This document shows positions 10,494 to 23,189 of a stretch of DNA of 64,000 nucleotides, piece by piece. Numbering within the stretch: position 1 is the stretch's first letter; each line of letters opens with the position of its first letter. The position numbers were made by a program, and so were the translations under genes. The DNA comes from Nocardioides sp. ChNu-153 (lineage in GTDB: Bacteria > Actinomycetota > Actinomycetes > Propionibacteriales > Nocardioidaceae). The stretch spans positions 124,001 to 188,000 of the forward strand of contig NZ_JADEVT010000004.1 in NCBI RefSeq assembly GCF_030466625.1, written 5' to 3'. A model generated the notes under the pieces. It searched no databases, was not told the origin of the DNA, and saw only the letters and a program-made list of their open reading frames with translations.

Positions 10494-10520
10494 CGCGCCC
10501 GCCCGGGTGGGGCGGGCGCG
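10494..10520 (-). terminator. Hairpin after the BMP lipoprotein gene
   Basis: An exact 11-bp GC stem, 10494-10504 with 10510-10520, and a five-base loop, beginning nine bases after the lipoprotein stop. There is no U-tract, so it may be a partial terminator that leaves a lower level of permease and ATPase transcript than binding-protein transcript. Confidence 0.55.
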
Positions 10521-10528
10521 CCGGTGCG

Positions 10529-11581
10529 TCACGGGGCGGTCGGGACCTCGATCTCGCCCGCGATGATCTGCTCCTTGAAGCCCTCGAGCTGCTCGATCAC
10601 CTCCGGGGTGAGGAAGTCGCCGCTCGTGGAGTAGCCCACGCCGTCCGCCTCGAGGTCGTAGGTGACCGTGCCGCTCGGGTCCTCGCCGGCGTCGATGTCC
10701 GAGAGGAACTCGTACACCGCGACGTCGACGTTCTTCAGCATCGACGTGAGGATCACGTCGCGGACCGCCTCGTCGGCGGTGTTGTACTGGTCGGAGTCGA
10801 CGCCGATCGCGCGACCGCCGGCCTCCTGCGCCGCCTCGAAGACGCCGCCGCCCGAGCCGCCCGCGGCGTGGTAGACCACGTCGGCGCCGGCGTCGAACAT
10901 GCCCTGCGCCGCGGTCTTGCCGCGAGCCGGGTCGGCGAAGCCGGTGAAGTCCGGCGGCTGCGTCAGGTAGGTGACGTCGACCTGCACGTCGGGGTTGACC
11001 GCCTGCGCGCCCGCCGTGTAGCCCGCCTCGAACTTCTCGATGAGGGGGGTCTGCACGCCGCCGACGAAGCCGACGTGGTTCGACTCGCTGGTGAGGGCGG
11101 CCGCGGCGCCGACCAGGAACGAGCCCTGCTCCTCGGCGAAGACCAGGTTGGTCACGTTGTCGAACTCGTTCGTCGAGTCGTCGATGACGGCGAACTCGAC
11201 CTCCGGGTAGTCCGGGGCCACGGCGCCGATGGCGGTCGCGTAGGCGAAGCCGACCGCGATGACCACGTCGTAGTCGTTCTCGGCGAAGGTGCGCAGGCGC
11301 TCCTCGCGGGCCGCCTCGGCCTCGCCGTCCTCGGCCTCCGACTCGTCGGAGGAGATGCTGAACTCGTCGGCCGCGCGGTCGAGACCGGCAGCCGCGGAGT
11401 CGTTGAAGGACTGGTCGCCGCGGCCGCCGACGTCGTAGGCCAGGCCGACCTTGATGTCGCCCTCGCCGCCGCCGCCGCCGTTGCCGCTGCCGCTGTCGCC
11501 GTCGTCCGAGCCGCTGCTACCGCAGCCGGCCAGGGCCAGGATGCTCACGGCCAGGGCCGCGGTGAACTTCGTGCGCCTCAC
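10529..11581 (-). CDS. BMP family nucleoside-binding lipoprotein
   Basis: The 350-residue solute receptor of the importer. The GTG at 11581 has GAGGAGG four bases before it and gives a clean lipoprotein signal peptide (RRTKFTAALAVSILALAGC, Cys at about 21). A Ser/Gly/Asp-rich linker follows and then the mature domain beginning IKVGLAYDVGGRGDQSFND. That motif, the acidic DSTNEFDN and the IGVDSDQYN segment are characteristic of PnrA/BmpA-type purine nucleoside receptors. It is first in the leftward operon with permeases, cdd, P450 and deoA. A hairpin immediately follows its stop. Confidence 0.94.
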   Translation of the reverse strand: MRRTKFTAALAVSILALAGCGSSGSDDGDSGSGNGGGGGEGDIKVGLAYDVGGRGDQSFNDSAAAGLDRAADEFSISSDESEAEDGEAEAAREERLRTFAENDYDVVIAVGFAYATAIGAVAPDYPEVEFAVIDDSTNEFDNVTNLVFAEEQGSFLVGAAAALTSESNHVGFVGGVQTPLIEKFEAGYTAGAQAVNPDVQVDVTYLTQPPDFTGFADPARGKTAAQGMFDAGADVVYHAAGGSGGGVFEAAQEAGGRAIGVDSDQYNTADEAVRDVILTSMLKNVDVAVYEFLSDIDAGEDPSGTVTYDLEADGVGYSTSGDFLTPEVIEQLEGFKEQIIAGEIEVPTAP

Positions 11582-11726
11582 GAAGCCTCCTCTTGAAGAT
11601 CGGGTGCGCGCCACCGGGTCGGGCGCGACGCCGACACCCTAACGGCGCGCGGAGCGCACCCACGACCGATCCGGGGTTCTCCATCGAACTGTTACCTGGG
11701 GGCGCCGGCCGTGATCGCGCCGGGGG

Positions 11727-12902
11727 TCAGGCGGAGGCCGCGGCGAGGGCCTCGACGGCCGTCTCGGCCAGCAGCGCCGCGCCGATCCCGATGGCGCGCT
11801 CGTCGACGACCAGGTCACCCTGGTGCAGGTCGTAGGTGCGCCCGCCGGGCGTGCGGGTGCCGAGCCGGGCGAGCGCGCCGGGCACGTGGCGCAGGTACCA
11901 CCCGAAGTCCTCTCCCCCGAGGCTCTGCACGGTGGGGACGGCCCCGTCGGGGCCCAGCACGGTCAGCGCCGCCCGGCGCAGCACGGCGGTGGCGGCCGGG
12001 TCGTTGTCGACGGGCGGGACGCCGCGGGTGTAGTGCACGACCGCCTCCACGCCGTACGGCTCCGCCAGCTGGCCGACGGCGCGGCGCACCACCTCCTCGG
12101 CGCTCGCCCACGCCTGCACGTCGAGCATCCGGACCGTGCCGGACATCCGGCCCTCGACGGGGATCACGTTGGGTGCGACGCCGGCCTCGACGTGGCCCCA
12201 CACGACGCTCGCCCCGGCCCGGGGGTCGATGCGGCGCGAGAGGACGGCGGGCAGCTCCGTGAGCAGCTTGCCCAGCGCGAAGGTCAGGTCCTCGGTGAGG
12301 TGCGGGCGGGAGCTGTGGCCCCCGCGCCCGCTGAGGTGCACGACGAGCGAGTCGGCCGCCCCGGTGACGGGCCCCTCGCGCAGCCCCACCTGGCCGACGT
12401 CGACGGAGGGGTCGCAGTGCAGCGCGAAGACCGAGACCACGTCCTCCAGCCCGCCCGCCGCCACCACCTCCAGCGCACCGCCGGGCATGACCTCCTCGGC
12501 CGGCTGGAAGAACAGCCGGACCCGGCCGCGCAGCTCGCCGCGTTCGTGCAGCCCCTGCAGCGTCAGGGCCGCCCCGAGCAGGGCCGAGGTGTGCACGTCG
12601 TGGCCGCAGGCGTGGGCGACGCCGGTGACGGTGCTGGCCCACGGCAGGCCCGAGCGGTCCTCCAGCGGCAGGGCGTCCAGGTCGCCGCGCAGCGCGACCA
12701 CGGGGCCCTCGCTGCCGACCTCGGCGATGACGCCCGTGCGGGACAGGCGCTCGTGGCGGATGCCGGCCGCGGCCAGGCGGTCGGCCACCAGGGAGGTCGT
12801 GCGCTGCTCGTTCCACGAGAGCTCGGGGTGGGCGTGGATGTCCCGGCGCAGTGCCACCAGCTCGTCGGCGAGGGCCGTCAGGATCTGGGAGGTCGCGTGC
12901 AC
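11727..12902 (-). CDS. M20 family metallo-amidohydrolase
   Basis: A 391-residue M20D-type peptidase/amidohydrolase that cleaves N-acyl or similar amide bonds with a dinuclear metal centre. Metal and catalytic motifs are DLDALPLE near residue 78, ACGHDVHTS near 103, the catalytic glutamates in PAEEVMPGG near 139, and GGEDFGWY near 343. The ATG at 12902 gives the standard LRRDIHAHPELS start. It lies between the nucleoside operon and meaB and runs in the same direction as both, with its own upstream gap. The likely class is an N-acyl-amino-acid, hippurate or indole-acetyl-amino-acid hydrolase; the substrate is undetermined. Confidence 0.9.
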   Translation of the reverse strand: MHATSQILTALADELVALRRDIHAHPELSWNEQRTTSLVADRLAAAGIRHERLSRTGVIAEVGSEGPVVALRGDLDALPLEDRSGLPWASTVTGVAHACGHDVHTSALLGAALTLQGLHERGELRGRVRLFFQPAEEVMPGGALEVVAAGGLEDVVSVFALHCDPSVDVGQVGLREGPVTGAADSLVVHLSGRGGHSSRPHLTEDLTFALGKLLTELPAVLSRRIDPRAGASVVWGHVEAGVAPNVIPVEGRMSGTVRMLDVQAWASAEEVVRRAVGQLAEPYGVEAVVHYTRGVPPVDNDPAATAVLRRAALTVLGPDGAVPTVQSLGGEDFGWYLRHVPGALARLGTRTPGGRTYDLHQGDLVVDERAIGIGAALLAETAVEALAAASA

Positions 12903-12927
12903 GAGGGCTGACCCTAGCGTCGCGCCC

Positions 12928-13908
12928 TCAGGCGTCGTACGCCGCCAGGATCCGGTCGGCCGCGACGGTGGCCGGCAGGTCGCCCGCGAGGACGGCCGCG
13001 CGGACGTCGTCGCGCACGGCCCGGACCTCCGGCGAGTGGCGCAGCCGCTGCTCGAGCTCGTCGCGCACGAGGGCCCACGTGAACTCCAGCTGCTGCTCCG
13101 CGCGCTTGCGCCCCAGCCCGTCGGGGCCCAGGTGGTCGCGGTGCCCGAGCACCCGCTGCCACAGGTCGTCCACGCCCACGTCGGTCAGGCCGGAGCACGT
13201 CACGACGGGGGGCGCCCACTCGTCGTGCCCCCGCACGAGGCGCAGCGCGCCGGCGAGCTCGCGGGCCGCGACACGGGCCTCCTGCTCGCGGTCGCCGTCC
13301 GCCTTGTTGACCGCGATGACGTCGGCGATCTCGAGGATGCCCTTCTTGATGCCCTGCAGCTGGTCGCCGGTGCGCGCGAGGGTGAGGAACAGGAAGGTGT
13401 CGACCATCCCCGCCACGGTGATCTCGGACTGCCCGACGCCGACCGTCTCGACGAGCACCACGTCGTACCCGGCCGCCTCCAGCACGGCCATGGCCTGCAC
13501 GGTCGCCCGCGCGACGCCACCGAGCGTCCCGGCAGACGGGGACGGGCGGATGAAGGCACCCGGGTCGGCCGCGAGGCGCCCCATGCGCGTCTTGTCCCCC
13601 AGCACGGAGCCGCCCGTGCGCACGCTGGAGGGGTCCACCGCCAGCACGCCCACGCGGTGGCCCGCGGCGGTCAGCCGCGAGCCCAGCGCCTCGATGAAGG
13701 TGGACTTGCCCACCCCGGGCACGCCCGAGATGCCGACCCGTACGACGCCCGCACCCGCCGCGCCCGCCTCGCCGGCGAGCGCGGTCAGCAGCTCGCGCGC
13801 CTGCTCCCGGTGCTGCGGCCGGGACGACTCGACCAGGGTGATCGCCCGGGACACCGCGGCGCGGCGCCCCGAGCGGATGCCCTCGAGCAGCTCCTCGACG
13901 GAGGGCAC
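12928..13908 (-). CDS. meaB: Methylmalonyl-CoA mutase-associated GTPase MeaB
   Basis: A 326-residue G3E-family GTPase that gates cobalamin loading and protects methylmalonyl-CoA mutase from inactivation. Visible motifs are the P-loop GVPGVGKST near residue 62, the VLAVDPSS switch region, VETVGVGQSE, and the base-recognition NKADGD near 198. The length matches family members. It lies six bases downstream of the mutase large subunit gene, and the three genes mutA-mutB-meaB form one operon. Confidence 0.96.
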   Translation of the reverse strand: MPSVEELLEGIRSGRRAAVSRAITLVESSRPQHREQARELLTALAGEAGAAGAGVVRVGISGVPGVGKSTFIEALGSRLTAAGHRVGVLAVDPSSVRTGGSVLGDKTRMGRLAADPGAFIRPSPSAGTLGGVARATVQAMAVLEAAGYDVVLVETVGVGQSEITVAGMVDTFLFLTLARTGDQLQGIKKGILEIADVIAVNKADGDREQEARVAARELAGALRLVRGHDEWAPPVVTCSGLTDVGVDDLWQRVLGHRDHLGPDGLGRKRAEQQLEFTWALVRDELEQRLRHSPEVRAVRDDVRAAVLAGDLPATVAADRILAAYDA

Positions 13909-13914
13909 GCCGCC

Positions 13915-16083
13915 TCAGCCGTGACCGAGCTGCTCGCGCAGCCGGGCCAGCAGGTCGAGCGCCGACTCGGCGATGACCGTGCCCGGCAGGAACACCGAGG
14001 CCGCGCCCATCTCCTTCAGCGTCGGCACGTCGTCGGGCGGGATGACGCCCCCGATGACGACCATGATGTCGTCGCGGCCCTGCTCGGCGAGCGCTGCGCG
14101 CAGCGCCGGCAGGAGCACGAGGTGGCCGGCCGCGAGCGAGCTGACGCCGACGATGTGCACGTCGGCGTCCACCGCCTGCTGGGCGACCTCCTCGGGGGTG
14201 GAGAACAGCGGCCCCACGTCGACGTCGAAGCCCATGTCGGCGAACGCGGAGACGATCACCTTCTGGCCGCGGTCGTGCCCGTCCTGGCCCATCTTGGCGA
14301 CGAGGATGCGGGGGCGGCGGCCCTCCGCCTCCTCGAACTCGGCGGTCTCGTCGAGCACGCGCCGCACGGGCCCGCCGCCGTCCTCGCCCAGCGTCGACTC
14401 GTCGCGGTACACGCCCGAGATCGTACGGATGACGGCCTGGTGGCGCCCGTAGACCTTCTCGAGCGCGTCCGAGATCTCCCCGACCGTCGCCTTGGCCCGG
14501 GCCGCGTCCACGGCGAGCGCGAGCAGGTTCCCCTCGAGCGCCGGGCCCGGTTCCGAGCCGGCGGCGTTGGTGAGCGCCTCCAGCGAGCGCCGCACCGCGT
14601 CGTCGTCGCGCTCGGCGCGCAGGCGCTCGAGCTTGGCGACCTGGCGGCGGTAGACGTCGTCGTTGTCGACCTTGAGGACGTCGAGCCTGTCCTCCGCGGC
14701 GAGGCGGTGCGTGTTGACGCCGATGACCTTCTGGGCGCCGGCGTCGATGCGTGCCTGGGTGCGGGCCGCCGCCTCCTCGATGCGCATCTTCGGGATGCCC
14801 TGCTCGATGGCCTGGGCCATGCCGCCGGCGGCCTCGGCCTCGGAGATGTGGGCCCAGGCCCGCTCCGCGAGGTCGTGGGTGAGGCGCTCCAGGTAGTAGG
14901 AGCCGGCCCACGGGTCGATCGTGCCCGTCGTGCCCGACTCCTGCTGCAGCAGCAGCTGGGTGTTGCGCGCGATGCGCGCGGAGAAGTCGGTGGGCAGGGC
15001 GATGGCCTCGTCGAGCGCGTTCGTGTGCAGGCTCTGCGTGTGCCCCTGGGTCGAGGCCATGGCCTCGATGCAGGTGCGGCCCACGTTGTTGAACACGTCC
15101 TGCGCGGTCAGCGACCAGCCGGAGGTCTGCGAGTGCGTGCGCAGCGACAGCGACTTGGGGTTCTTCGGGTCGAACTGCCGCACGAGCCGGGCCCACAGGG
15201 CGCGGGCCGCGCGCAGCTTCGCGACCTCCATCGAGAAGTTCATGCCGATGGCCCAGAAGAAGGAGAGCCGCGGCGCGAACACGTCGATGTCGAGCCCCGC
15301 CTCGAGGCCCGCACGGATGTACTCCACCCCGTCTGCCAGCGTGTAGGCGAGCTCGAGGTCGGCGGTCGCCCCGGCCTCCTGCATGTGGTAGCCCGAGATG
15401 GAGATCGAGTTGAACCGCGGCATCCGCGCCGACGTGAAGCTGAAGATGTCGGAGATGATCCGCATCGACGGCGACGGCGGGTAGATGTAGGTGTTGCGGA
15501 CCATGAACTCCTTGAGGATGTCGTTCTGGATGGTCCCGGCCAGCTTCTCCGGCGCCACCCCCTGCTCCTCGGCCGCGACGATGTAGAGGGCCAGCACCGG
15601 CAGCACGGCGCCGTTCATGGTCATCGACACGCTCATCTCGTCGAGCGGGATGCCGTCGAAGAGGGTGCGGGTGTCGTAGATGGAGTCGATCGCCACGCCG
15701 GCCATGCCGACGTCGCCGCGCACCCGCGGGTGGTCGGAGTCGTAGCCGCGGTGGGTGGCGAGGTCGAACGCGACCGAGAGCCCCTTCTGGCCGGCCGCGA
15801 GGTTGCGGCGGTAGAAGGCGTTCGACTCCTCGGCGGTCGAGAACCCGGCGTACTGCCGGATGGTCCACGGCTGCGTGGTGTACATCGTCGGGTAGGGCCC
15901 GCGCAGGAACGGGCTGAGGCCCGGCCACGTGTCGAGCGCGTCGAGGCCCGCGACGTCCTCGGGGCCGTAGGCCGGCTTCACCTCGATGCCCTCCGGCGAG
16001 GTCCACGCCTCGCCGTCGGTGGGCGGCGCGACGGCCCGCCCGCCGCGCAGGTCGAGGCCCTCGAAGCTCTTCGGAACGCTCAT
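13915..16083 (-). CDS. mutB: Methylmalonyl-CoA mutase large (alpha) subunit
   Basis: Converts (R)-methylmalonyl-CoA to succinyl-CoA with adenosylcobalamin and carries the catalytic site. The 722-residue protein has the TIM-barrel N-terminal domain ([20 protein letters not shown], then [15 protein letters not shown]) and a C-terminal B12 domain with the cobalt-ligand motif GQDGHDRG near residue 600, followed by GGVIPPDD and GTVIAESA. The ATG overlaps the mutA stop as ATGA. It links odd-chain fatty acid, valine, isoleucine and propionate breakdown to the TCA cycle, for which sdh and suc genes are also in this window. Confidence 0.97.
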   Translation of the reverse strand: MSVPKSFEGLDLRGGRAVAPPTDGEAWTSPEGIEVKPAYGPEDVAGLDALDTWPGLSPFLRGPYPTMYTTQPWTIRQYAGFSTAEESNAFYRRNLAAGQKGLSVAFDLATHRGYDSDHPRVRGDVGMAGVAIDSIYDTRTLFDGIPLDEMSVSMTMNGAVLPVLALYIVAAEEQGVAPEKLAGTIQNDILKEFMVRNTYIYPPSPSMRIISDIFSFTSARMPRFNSISISGYHMQEAGATADLELAYTLADGVEYIRAGLEAGLDIDVFAPRLSFFWAIGMNFSMEVAKLRAARALWARLVRQFDPKNPKSLSLRTHSQTSGWSLTAQDVFNNVGRTCIEAMASTQGHTQSLHTNALDEAIALPTDFSARIARNTQLLLQQESGTTGTIDPWAGSYYLERLTHDLAERAWAHISEAEAAGGMAQAIEQGIPKMRIEEAAARTQARIDAGAQKVIGVNTHRLAAEDRLDVLKVDNDDVYRRQVAKLERLRAERDDDAVRRSLEALTNAAGSEPGPALEGNLLALAVDAARAKATVGEISDALEKVYGRHQAVIRTISGVYRDESTLGEDGGGPVRRVLDETAEFEEAEGRRPRILVAKMGQDGHDRGQKVIVSAFADMGFDVDVGPLFSTPEEVAQQAVDADVHIVGVSSLAAGHLVLLPALRAALAEQGRDDIMVVIGGVIPPDDVPTLKEMGAASVFLPGTVIAESALDLLARLREQLGHG

Positions 16084-17867
16084 GCCAGGTGCTCCCTCGT
16101 CCGCGTGAGGAACGCGAGGGCGTCCACGCCCACCGCGCAGGAGTCGTCGGTGTGGTCGGTCGGCTTCCCCGCGATGACGACGTGGGTGGCGCCGGCCTCC
16201 CGCAGCGCCGCGGTGGCCTGCTCCCCCCACTCCGCGTACGTCGCGTCCGACCCGGCCAGGCACACCACGGCCGGGCTGCCCGCAGCCGTGTACGCCGCGA
16301 CGAGCGCGTCCGGCCCGTCGGTCGGTCCCGCCACCTCGACGGGGATGCCGCCGGCGGCGAGCAGGTTGCTCGCGAAGGTGGCCCGGGCGGTGTGGGCCGC
16401 GACCGTGCCCAGCGTGGCGAGGAAGACCGGGCGCGGCGCCGGGGCGTCCCGCAGCGCCTCGAAGCTCGCGCCGTACGGGCGCACGCCCTCCCACGCGCCG
16501 TCGGGCTCGCGCTCCGGGAGCACCTCGGCGGGGTTCGGGAACTCCGTGAGCCCGGTCAGCGGGCGCTTGCGCGTCGCGACCTGCCGCTCGCGCTCGGCGA
16601 CCGTCGCCGCGACCAGCTCGCCGACGACGGCGTCCAGCCCGTCGACCCCGCCGTCCTGCAGCGCGGCGTCGAGGCGGGGCAGCAGCGTCCACGCCGCACG
16701 AGCCAGGTCGTCGGTGAGGCGCTCGACCGCGTAGGCGCCGCCCGCGAGGTCGGCCACCTTGCCCAGGTGCGACTCGTCGATGAGCAGGTGGGAGGTGTTG
16801 CGCGCGATCCGCCGGCCGAAGGCCTCCGGGCGGCCGAGCGGGGAGTCGAAGGGCAGCACCGTGACCGACTCGGCCCCGCCGACGCCGGCCGCGAAGGCCG
16901 CGACCGTCGTGCGCAGCATGTTGACGTAGGGGTCGTAGCGGCTCATCATCGGCCGGCTGGTCACCGCGTGCTGGCGCTGCTGCACCGCGGCGGCCTCGCC
17001 CTCGACGTCCTCGCTCAGCTCGACGAGGCGGGCCCACAGGCGGCGCGCGGCGCGCAGCTTGGCGATGCCGGGGAACTGCTCGTCGGTGACGGCGTAGCGG
17101 AACTCGACGAGGCCGGCGGCCTCGGCCAGCGGCACGCCGGCGCCGGTGAGCACCCGCAGGACGCGGGCGCCGGCGGCCAGCGACCAGGCCAGCTCCTGCG
17201 CGTCGGAGGCACCGCGGTCGTGCACGGCGGTGGCGTCGACGACGACCCCCAGCACGCCGGCCTCCCGGGCGAGGCCGACGACCTCCAGGAGCACGTCCTC
17301 GGGGGCCAGGGCGCCCACGCCGAGGTTGGTGCCGGCAGCCGGCTCCGTGGCCTCGAGGTGCGCGAGGAACGCACGGGCCGCGCCCACCGGGTCGCCCGGG
17401 GCGTCGAGCACGACGGGCGCCAGGTCGAGGTAGACGCCGGCCAGCAGGACCGCGAGGTCCGTGCCGGGCTCGAGCGTGAGCCACAGCGACGTCACGCCGC
17501 CCTCGAGGTCGGCGAGCAGCGTCTCGTTGCCGGCCCGGGCGTCGAGGCCCACCGCTCCGAGGTGGGCCCGGACGTCCCACGGGCCGGTACGGGTGGGTCG
17601 GCCCTGCGTCGCCAGGTCGGCCACCGACTCCGGGGTGCCCAGCGGGGTGACCTCGATGCCGTCCAGGGTGCGGCGCGTCAGCCGCTGCCAGACCAGCTCG
17701 TCGGGGTCGTCCTCGCCAAGGCGGCGGGCCTTGCGCAGCACGCGGGCGGCCTCGGCCTCCCAGTCCGCGCGCGTCCACCGGTCGGTCGCGGCGTCGGCGA
17801 GCGCGAGGGCGCCCTGCTCCGGTTGCAGCTCGGTCGGCTCGTCGAGCCCACCCTCCACTTCGGTCAT
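16080..17867 (-). CDS. mutA: Methylmalonyl-CoA mutase small (beta) subunit
   Basis: The non-catalytic partner of MutB, 595 residues from the chosen ATG. It shares the mutase fold but its active-site region is divergent, and the GxDGHxRG cobalamin motif is absent near the C-terminus, where [13 protein letters not shown] stands, as expected. Recognisable mutase stretches are [17 protein letters not shown] and [24 protein letters not shown]. Two upstream in-frame ATGs at 17915 and 17879 exist; the one at 17867 gives an N-terminus like other small subunits. First gene of the operon. I see no cobalamin riboswitch in the roughly 140 bases upstream. Confidence 0.94.
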   Translation of the reverse strand: MTEVEGGLDEPTELQPEQGALALADAATDRWTRADWEAEAARVLRKARRLGEDDPDELVWQRLTRRTLDGIEVTPLGTPESVADLATQGRPTRTGPWDVRAHLGAVGLDARAGNETLLADLEGGVTSLWLTLEPGTDLAVLLAGVYLDLAPVVLDAPGDPVGAARAFLAHLEATEPAAGTNLGVGALAPEDVLLEVVGLAREAGVLGVVVDATAVHDRGASDAQELAWSLAAGARVLRVLTGAGVPLAEAAGLVEFRYAVTDEQFPGIAKLRAARRLWARLVELSEDVEGEAAAVQQRQHAVTSRPMMSRYDPYVNMLRTTVAAFAAGVGGAESVTVLPFDSPLGRPEAFGRRIARNTSHLLIDESHLGKVADLAGGAYAVERLTDDLARAAWTLLPRLDAALQDGGVDGLDAVVGELVAATVAERERQVATRKRPLTGLTEFPNPAEVLPEREPDGAWEGVRPYGASFEALRDAPAPRPVFLATLGTVAAHTARATFASNLLAAGGIPVEVAGPTDGPDALVAAYTAAGSPAVVCLAGSDATYAEWGEQATAALREAGATHVVIAGKPTDHTDDSCAVGVDALAFLTRTREHLA

Positions 17868-18004
17868 GCTGCGAACCATAGAAGGTGTGACGGACGTCGC
17901 GACACCGGGTCCCACGAATCAGGCACCGCGGCCCGCGGGCCCGTTCACCCGGCGGCCACGCCGCGGCCACTCCCCCGTCGCGGCGTCCTCCCACCCTCGG
18001 ACCC

Positions 18005-19096
18005 ATGCGGATCGCGCTCGTGACCGAGTCCTTCTACCCGGCCACCGACGGCACGACCACCACGGTGCGCAACCTCCTCGACCGGCTCGTCGACCGGGGT
18101 CACACGGTGCGCCTCGTCGCGCCGGCGCCGGGGCTGACGTCGTACCGCGGGGTCGAGATCGTGCGGGTGCGCGCCCTGGACAAGCCGGGCCGCCAGGTGC
18201 GGGCCGCCCTGGAGGGCTTCGCGCCCGACCTCGTGCACGTCACCTCGAGCCTCGAGCTCGGGCCGACCATCGGCCGGAAGGCCCTCAAGCACGCCCGGCG
18301 GCTCGACGTGCCGACCGTCGTGGTGCAGCAGACGCCGGTGAGCGACCTGGCCGCGCCCCTGTGGCAGGCCAAGGTCGCCGAGCGTGCCGACCGCGTGCTC
18401 GTCACCGCCCGCTGGATGGTCGACCGGCTCGCCGCCCTCGACGTCGACGCCCGGCTGTGGTCCCCCGGCGTCGACACCGCCGCCTTCACTCCCGCCCTGC
18501 GCGACGCGTGGCTGCACGACAAGTGGGCGAAGGCGCGGGCCAAGGGCGGCCCGCGGGTCGTCGTCGGCTACGTGGGGGCGCTCGAGAAGGACCACGGGGT
18601 ACGGCGGCTGCCCGAGGTCGCCGCCGTCCCCGGCACCCGCCTCGTCGTCGTGGGCCAGGGCTCCCAGCGGGAGTGGCTCGCCCACCGCCTGGCCGGGGTC
18701 GCCGGGCCCGGCGCGAAGCTCGCCGGTCCGCTGACGGCCGGCGACCTCACCACCGCCGTCGCGTCGCTCGACGTGCTCGTGCACCCGGGCGAGCACCTCA
18801 CGTGCGCCCACACCCTGCGTGAGGCGGCCGCGTCCGGCGTACCGGTCGTCGCCGCGCGGACCGGCGGGGCCCGCGACGTCGTCGCCCACCTGGAGTCGGG
18901 CCTGCTGTTCGACCCCGCCACGCCGCGCGGCCTGCGCGACGCCGTCGAGGCCGTCGCCGCCGACCGGCACCGGGGACTCATGGGCGCCCACGGCCGCGAG
19001 CTGGCCCTGCAGCGGTCGTGGCACGACGCCGTCGACGAGCTCGTGGAGCACCACTACGACGCGGTGCTGGCCGCCCCGCACCTCGCGCCGGCCTGA
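18005..19096 (+). CDS. Glycosyltransferase family 4 / group 1 (mannosyltransferase-like)
   Basis: A 363-residue GT-B glycosyltransferase. The N-terminal domain begins [21 protein letters not shown], where many relatives read GGV in the glycine loop. The C-terminal GT1 domain includes [16 protein letters not shown] and the nucleotide-sugar region [24 protein letters not shown], close to the EX7E motif. The closest families I recall are actinobacterial GDP-mannose-dependent alpha-mannosyltransferases that build phosphatidylinositol mannosides or glycolipids. The exact acceptor is not determined. It diverges from the mutAB operon and precedes sdhCAB with a gap of 141 bases. Confidence 0.85.
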   Translation: MRIALVTESFYPATDGTTTTVRNLLDRLVDRGHTVRLVAPAPGLTSYRGVEIVRVRALDKPGRQVRAALEGFAPDLVHVTSSLELGPTIGRKALKHARRLDVPTVVVQQTPVSDLAAPLWQAKVAERADRVLVTARWMVDRLAALDVDARLWSPGVDTAAFTPALRDAWLHDKWAKARAKGGPRVVVGYVGALEKDHGVRRLPEVAAVPGTRLVVVGQGSQREWLAHRLAGVAGPGAKLAGPLTAGDLTTAVASLDVLVHPGEHLTCAHTLREAAASGVPVVAARTGGARDVVAHLESGLLFDPATPRGLRDAVEAVAADRHRGLMGAHGRELALQRSWHDAVDELVEHHYDAVLAAPHLAPA

Positions 19097-19237
19097 CCGG
19101 ACGCCACCGTCCACCGCCCCGGCGAGACCCGCGGGAGGGCCCGTCCGGTACCCCGTCGTTAACGTGGCGGTAACAGGGGATATGTCACACGAGGTGAGGT
19201 CGACCTTCGTTACTGCCCTCCTGGTAGGGGGAGTAGC

Positions 19238-19960
19238 GTGCCGGTCGTGGCAACCCCGACCCTTGTCTCTCCTCCCCGGTCGACACGCTCGACCATCGCG
19301 CTGAAGCTGGTGATGGCGACCAGCGGGCTCCTCTTCGTCGCGTACGTGCTCGCGCACATGTACGGGAACCTGAAGGCGTTCTCCGGCCAGGACAAGTTCA
19401 ACGACTACGCGCACCACCTGCGCGAGCTCGGCGAGCCGATCCTCCCGTACGAGGGCTTCCTCTGGATCGCCCGGACCGTGCTGCTCGTGGCCCTCGTGGC
19501 GCACGTGGTGGCCGCCGTGCTGCTGACGAACCGCAACCGCCGGGCCCGCACCACCCGTTACCAGGTCAAGAAGAACGTGGCGTCCTCGCTGTCCTCGCGC
19601 ACCATGCGCTGGGGCGGGGCCGCGCTGCTGCTCTTCATCATCTGGCACCTCGTGAACTTCAGCTTCGGGAAGGTGAACGTGGCGACCGGCGAGACCGGCA
19701 GCGCCGCGGGCGACCCCTACACGCTGATGGTCGGGTCGTTCGAGGTCTGGTGGCTGACGGTGATCTACCTGGTCGCGATGGTGGCGCTCGCGCTCCACCT
19801 CCACCACGGCACCTGGAGCGCGATGCAGACGCTCGGCTTCACCAACACGGCCGCGTCGCGCCGCCGCGCGAAGCAGGCCGGCTGGCTGCTGGCCGTCGTC
19901 GTCGCCGGCGGCTTCTCGCTCGTCCCGCTCGCCGTGCTCGTCGGCATCATCGAGAAGTAA
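19238..19960 (+). CDS. sdhC: Succinate dehydrogenase cytochrome b subunit
   Basis: The membrane anchor of complex II, 240 residues, GTG start. Five hydrophobic segments fit the single large cytochrome b of three-subunit quinone oxidoreductases, and no separate sdhD is present. Candidate haem-ligand histidines lie in [27 protein letters not shown] and [10 protein letters not shown]. The 141 bases upstream contain an interrupted GTTA...TAAC repeat (about 19159-19174) but no regulator site I can name. It is the first gene of sdhCAB, with sdhA following after 13 bases. Confidence 0.93.
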   Translation: MPVVATPTLVSPPRSTRSTIALKLVMATSGLLFVAYVLAHMYGNLKAFSGQDKFNDYAHHLRELGEPILPYEGFLWIARTVLLVALVAHVVAAVLLTNRNRRARTTRYQVKKNVASSLSSRTMRWGGAALLLFIIWHLVNFSFGKVNVATGETGSAAGDPYTLMVGSFEVWWLTVIYLVAMVALALHLHHGTWSAMQTLGFTNTAASRRRAKQAGWLLAVVVAGGFSLVPLAVLVGIIEK

Positions 19961-19973
19961 GGGAGTCCCGACC

Positions 19974-21994
<2,021 letters not shown>

Positions 21995-21998
<4 letters not shown>

Positions 21999-22738
21999 AG
22001 TTGACCCTGAAGATCTGGCGCCAGCCCAACCCGGCGACCGCTGGAGCGATGCACACCTACGAGCTCGATGGCGTCTCCGAGGACATGAGCTTCCTGGAGA
22101 TGCTCGACGTCCTCAACGAGAAGCTGAACACGTCCGGCGAGGAGCCGATCGCGTTCGACTCCGACTGTCGCGAGGGCATCTGCGGCATGTGCGGCCTGAT
22201 GATCAACGGTCAGGCGCACGGCCCGGAGGTCACCACGACCTGCCAGCTGCACATGCGGTCCTTCAAGGACGGCGACGAGATCACCATCGAGCCCTGGCGC
22301 GCGGACTCGTTCCCCGTGCTCAAGGACCTGTGCGTGGACCGCTCGGCGCTCGACCGGATGGTGCAGGCCGGCGGCTACATCTCCGCCAACACGGGCTCCG
22401 CGCCCGACGCGCACGCCGCCCCGGTGGAGAAGAAGAAGGCCGACCGCGCCTTCGACGTCGCCACCTGCATCAGCTGCGGCGCCTGCGTCGCGGCCTGCCC
22501 CAACGGCTCGGCGTCGCTGTTCCTCGGCGCCAAGATCACCCACCTCGGTGAGCTGCCGCAGGGCCAGCCGGAGCGCTACTCCCGCGTGGTCGGCATGGTC
22601 GGCCAGCACGACCACGACGGCTTCGGCGGGTGCACCAACATCGGCGAGTGTGCCGCGGCGTGCCCCAAGGAGATCCCGCTGGACGTCATCAGCCAGCTCA
22701 ACAAGGACCTCCGCACCGCGATGGTCAAGGGCCGCTGA
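21995..22738 (+). CDS. sdhB: Succinate dehydrogenase iron-sulfur subunit
   Basis: Carries electrons from FAD to quinone. The 247-residue protein has the 2Fe-2S site [10 protein letters not shown] plus a later Cys in TTCQLHM, the 4Fe-4S site [12 protein letters not shown], and the 3Fe-4S site [15 protein letters not shown]. The GTG start overlaps the sdhA stop. It is the last gene of the operon and a strong hairpin follows. Confidence 0.97.
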
Positions 22739-22768
22739 GCCTGCTCCCCCGTCGTACGACGTGACGTT

Positions 22769-22798
22769 CGGCCCGCCCGGGACTCCCCGGGCGGGCCG
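22769..22798 (+). terminator. Terminator hairpin of the sdhCAB operon
   Basis: A perfect 13-bp GC stem, 22769-22781 with 22786-22798, closing a four-base loop, starting 31 bases after the sdhB stop. Only two T residues follow directly, as usual for terminators in this GC range. Confidence 0.75.
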
Positions 22799-22905
22799 TT
22801 CGGCGTCCCGGGGGGGTACGGCGCCTCGTGGGGTACGGCGTGCCTCGTGCGGCGCGCGCACAGCCGCCGTGTGGCGACGCTCAGGTCACGGAACGGTCAC
22901 GAAGG

Positions 22906-23148
22906 TCACGAGGAGGTCACGGCGTCGCGGCGGGTGGCGCGCAGCGCCTGCAGTCCGAGGCGTCCGAGGACGACCGCGATGAGCACGTTCACCACGACGA
23001 GCACGGAGTGGGCCACCCAGTAGCCGGTCGCGCGCTCCTCCCCCGCGGACCACGCCGAGGCCAGGTTGCGGGCGAAGTTGCCGAACGTGACGACGTTCCA
23101 CACCGCCACCGCCAGCAGCAGCACCGCGTGCTTGCGCTCGAACCTCAC
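22906..23148 (-). CDS. Small membrane protein, SCO4848-like
   Basis: An 80-residue protein with two hydrophobic segments (about residues 8-25 and 43-66) and a WNVVTFGNFARN loop between them. The pattern resembles the SCO4848 family of small actinobacterial membrane proteins, which also lie close to sdh genes in Streptomyces. The function is unknown. The gene precedes the sdh terminator in convergent orientation, and the YihY gene upstream runs in the same direction. Confidence 0.75.
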   Translation of the reverse strand: MRFERKHAVLLLAVAVWNVVTFGNFARNLASAWSAGEERATGYWVAHSVLVVVNVLIAVVLGRLGLQALRATRRDAVTSS

Positions 23149-23189
23149 CCGGACCCCTCACCTCGTCGGAGGGGCCATCCTCCCACGCG

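Noticed and set aside
17868..18004. Possible cobalamin riboswitch upstream of mutAB
   Set aside because: The gap is too short and lacks the B12-box; the operon codes for a cobalamin-using enzyme but shows no such leader.
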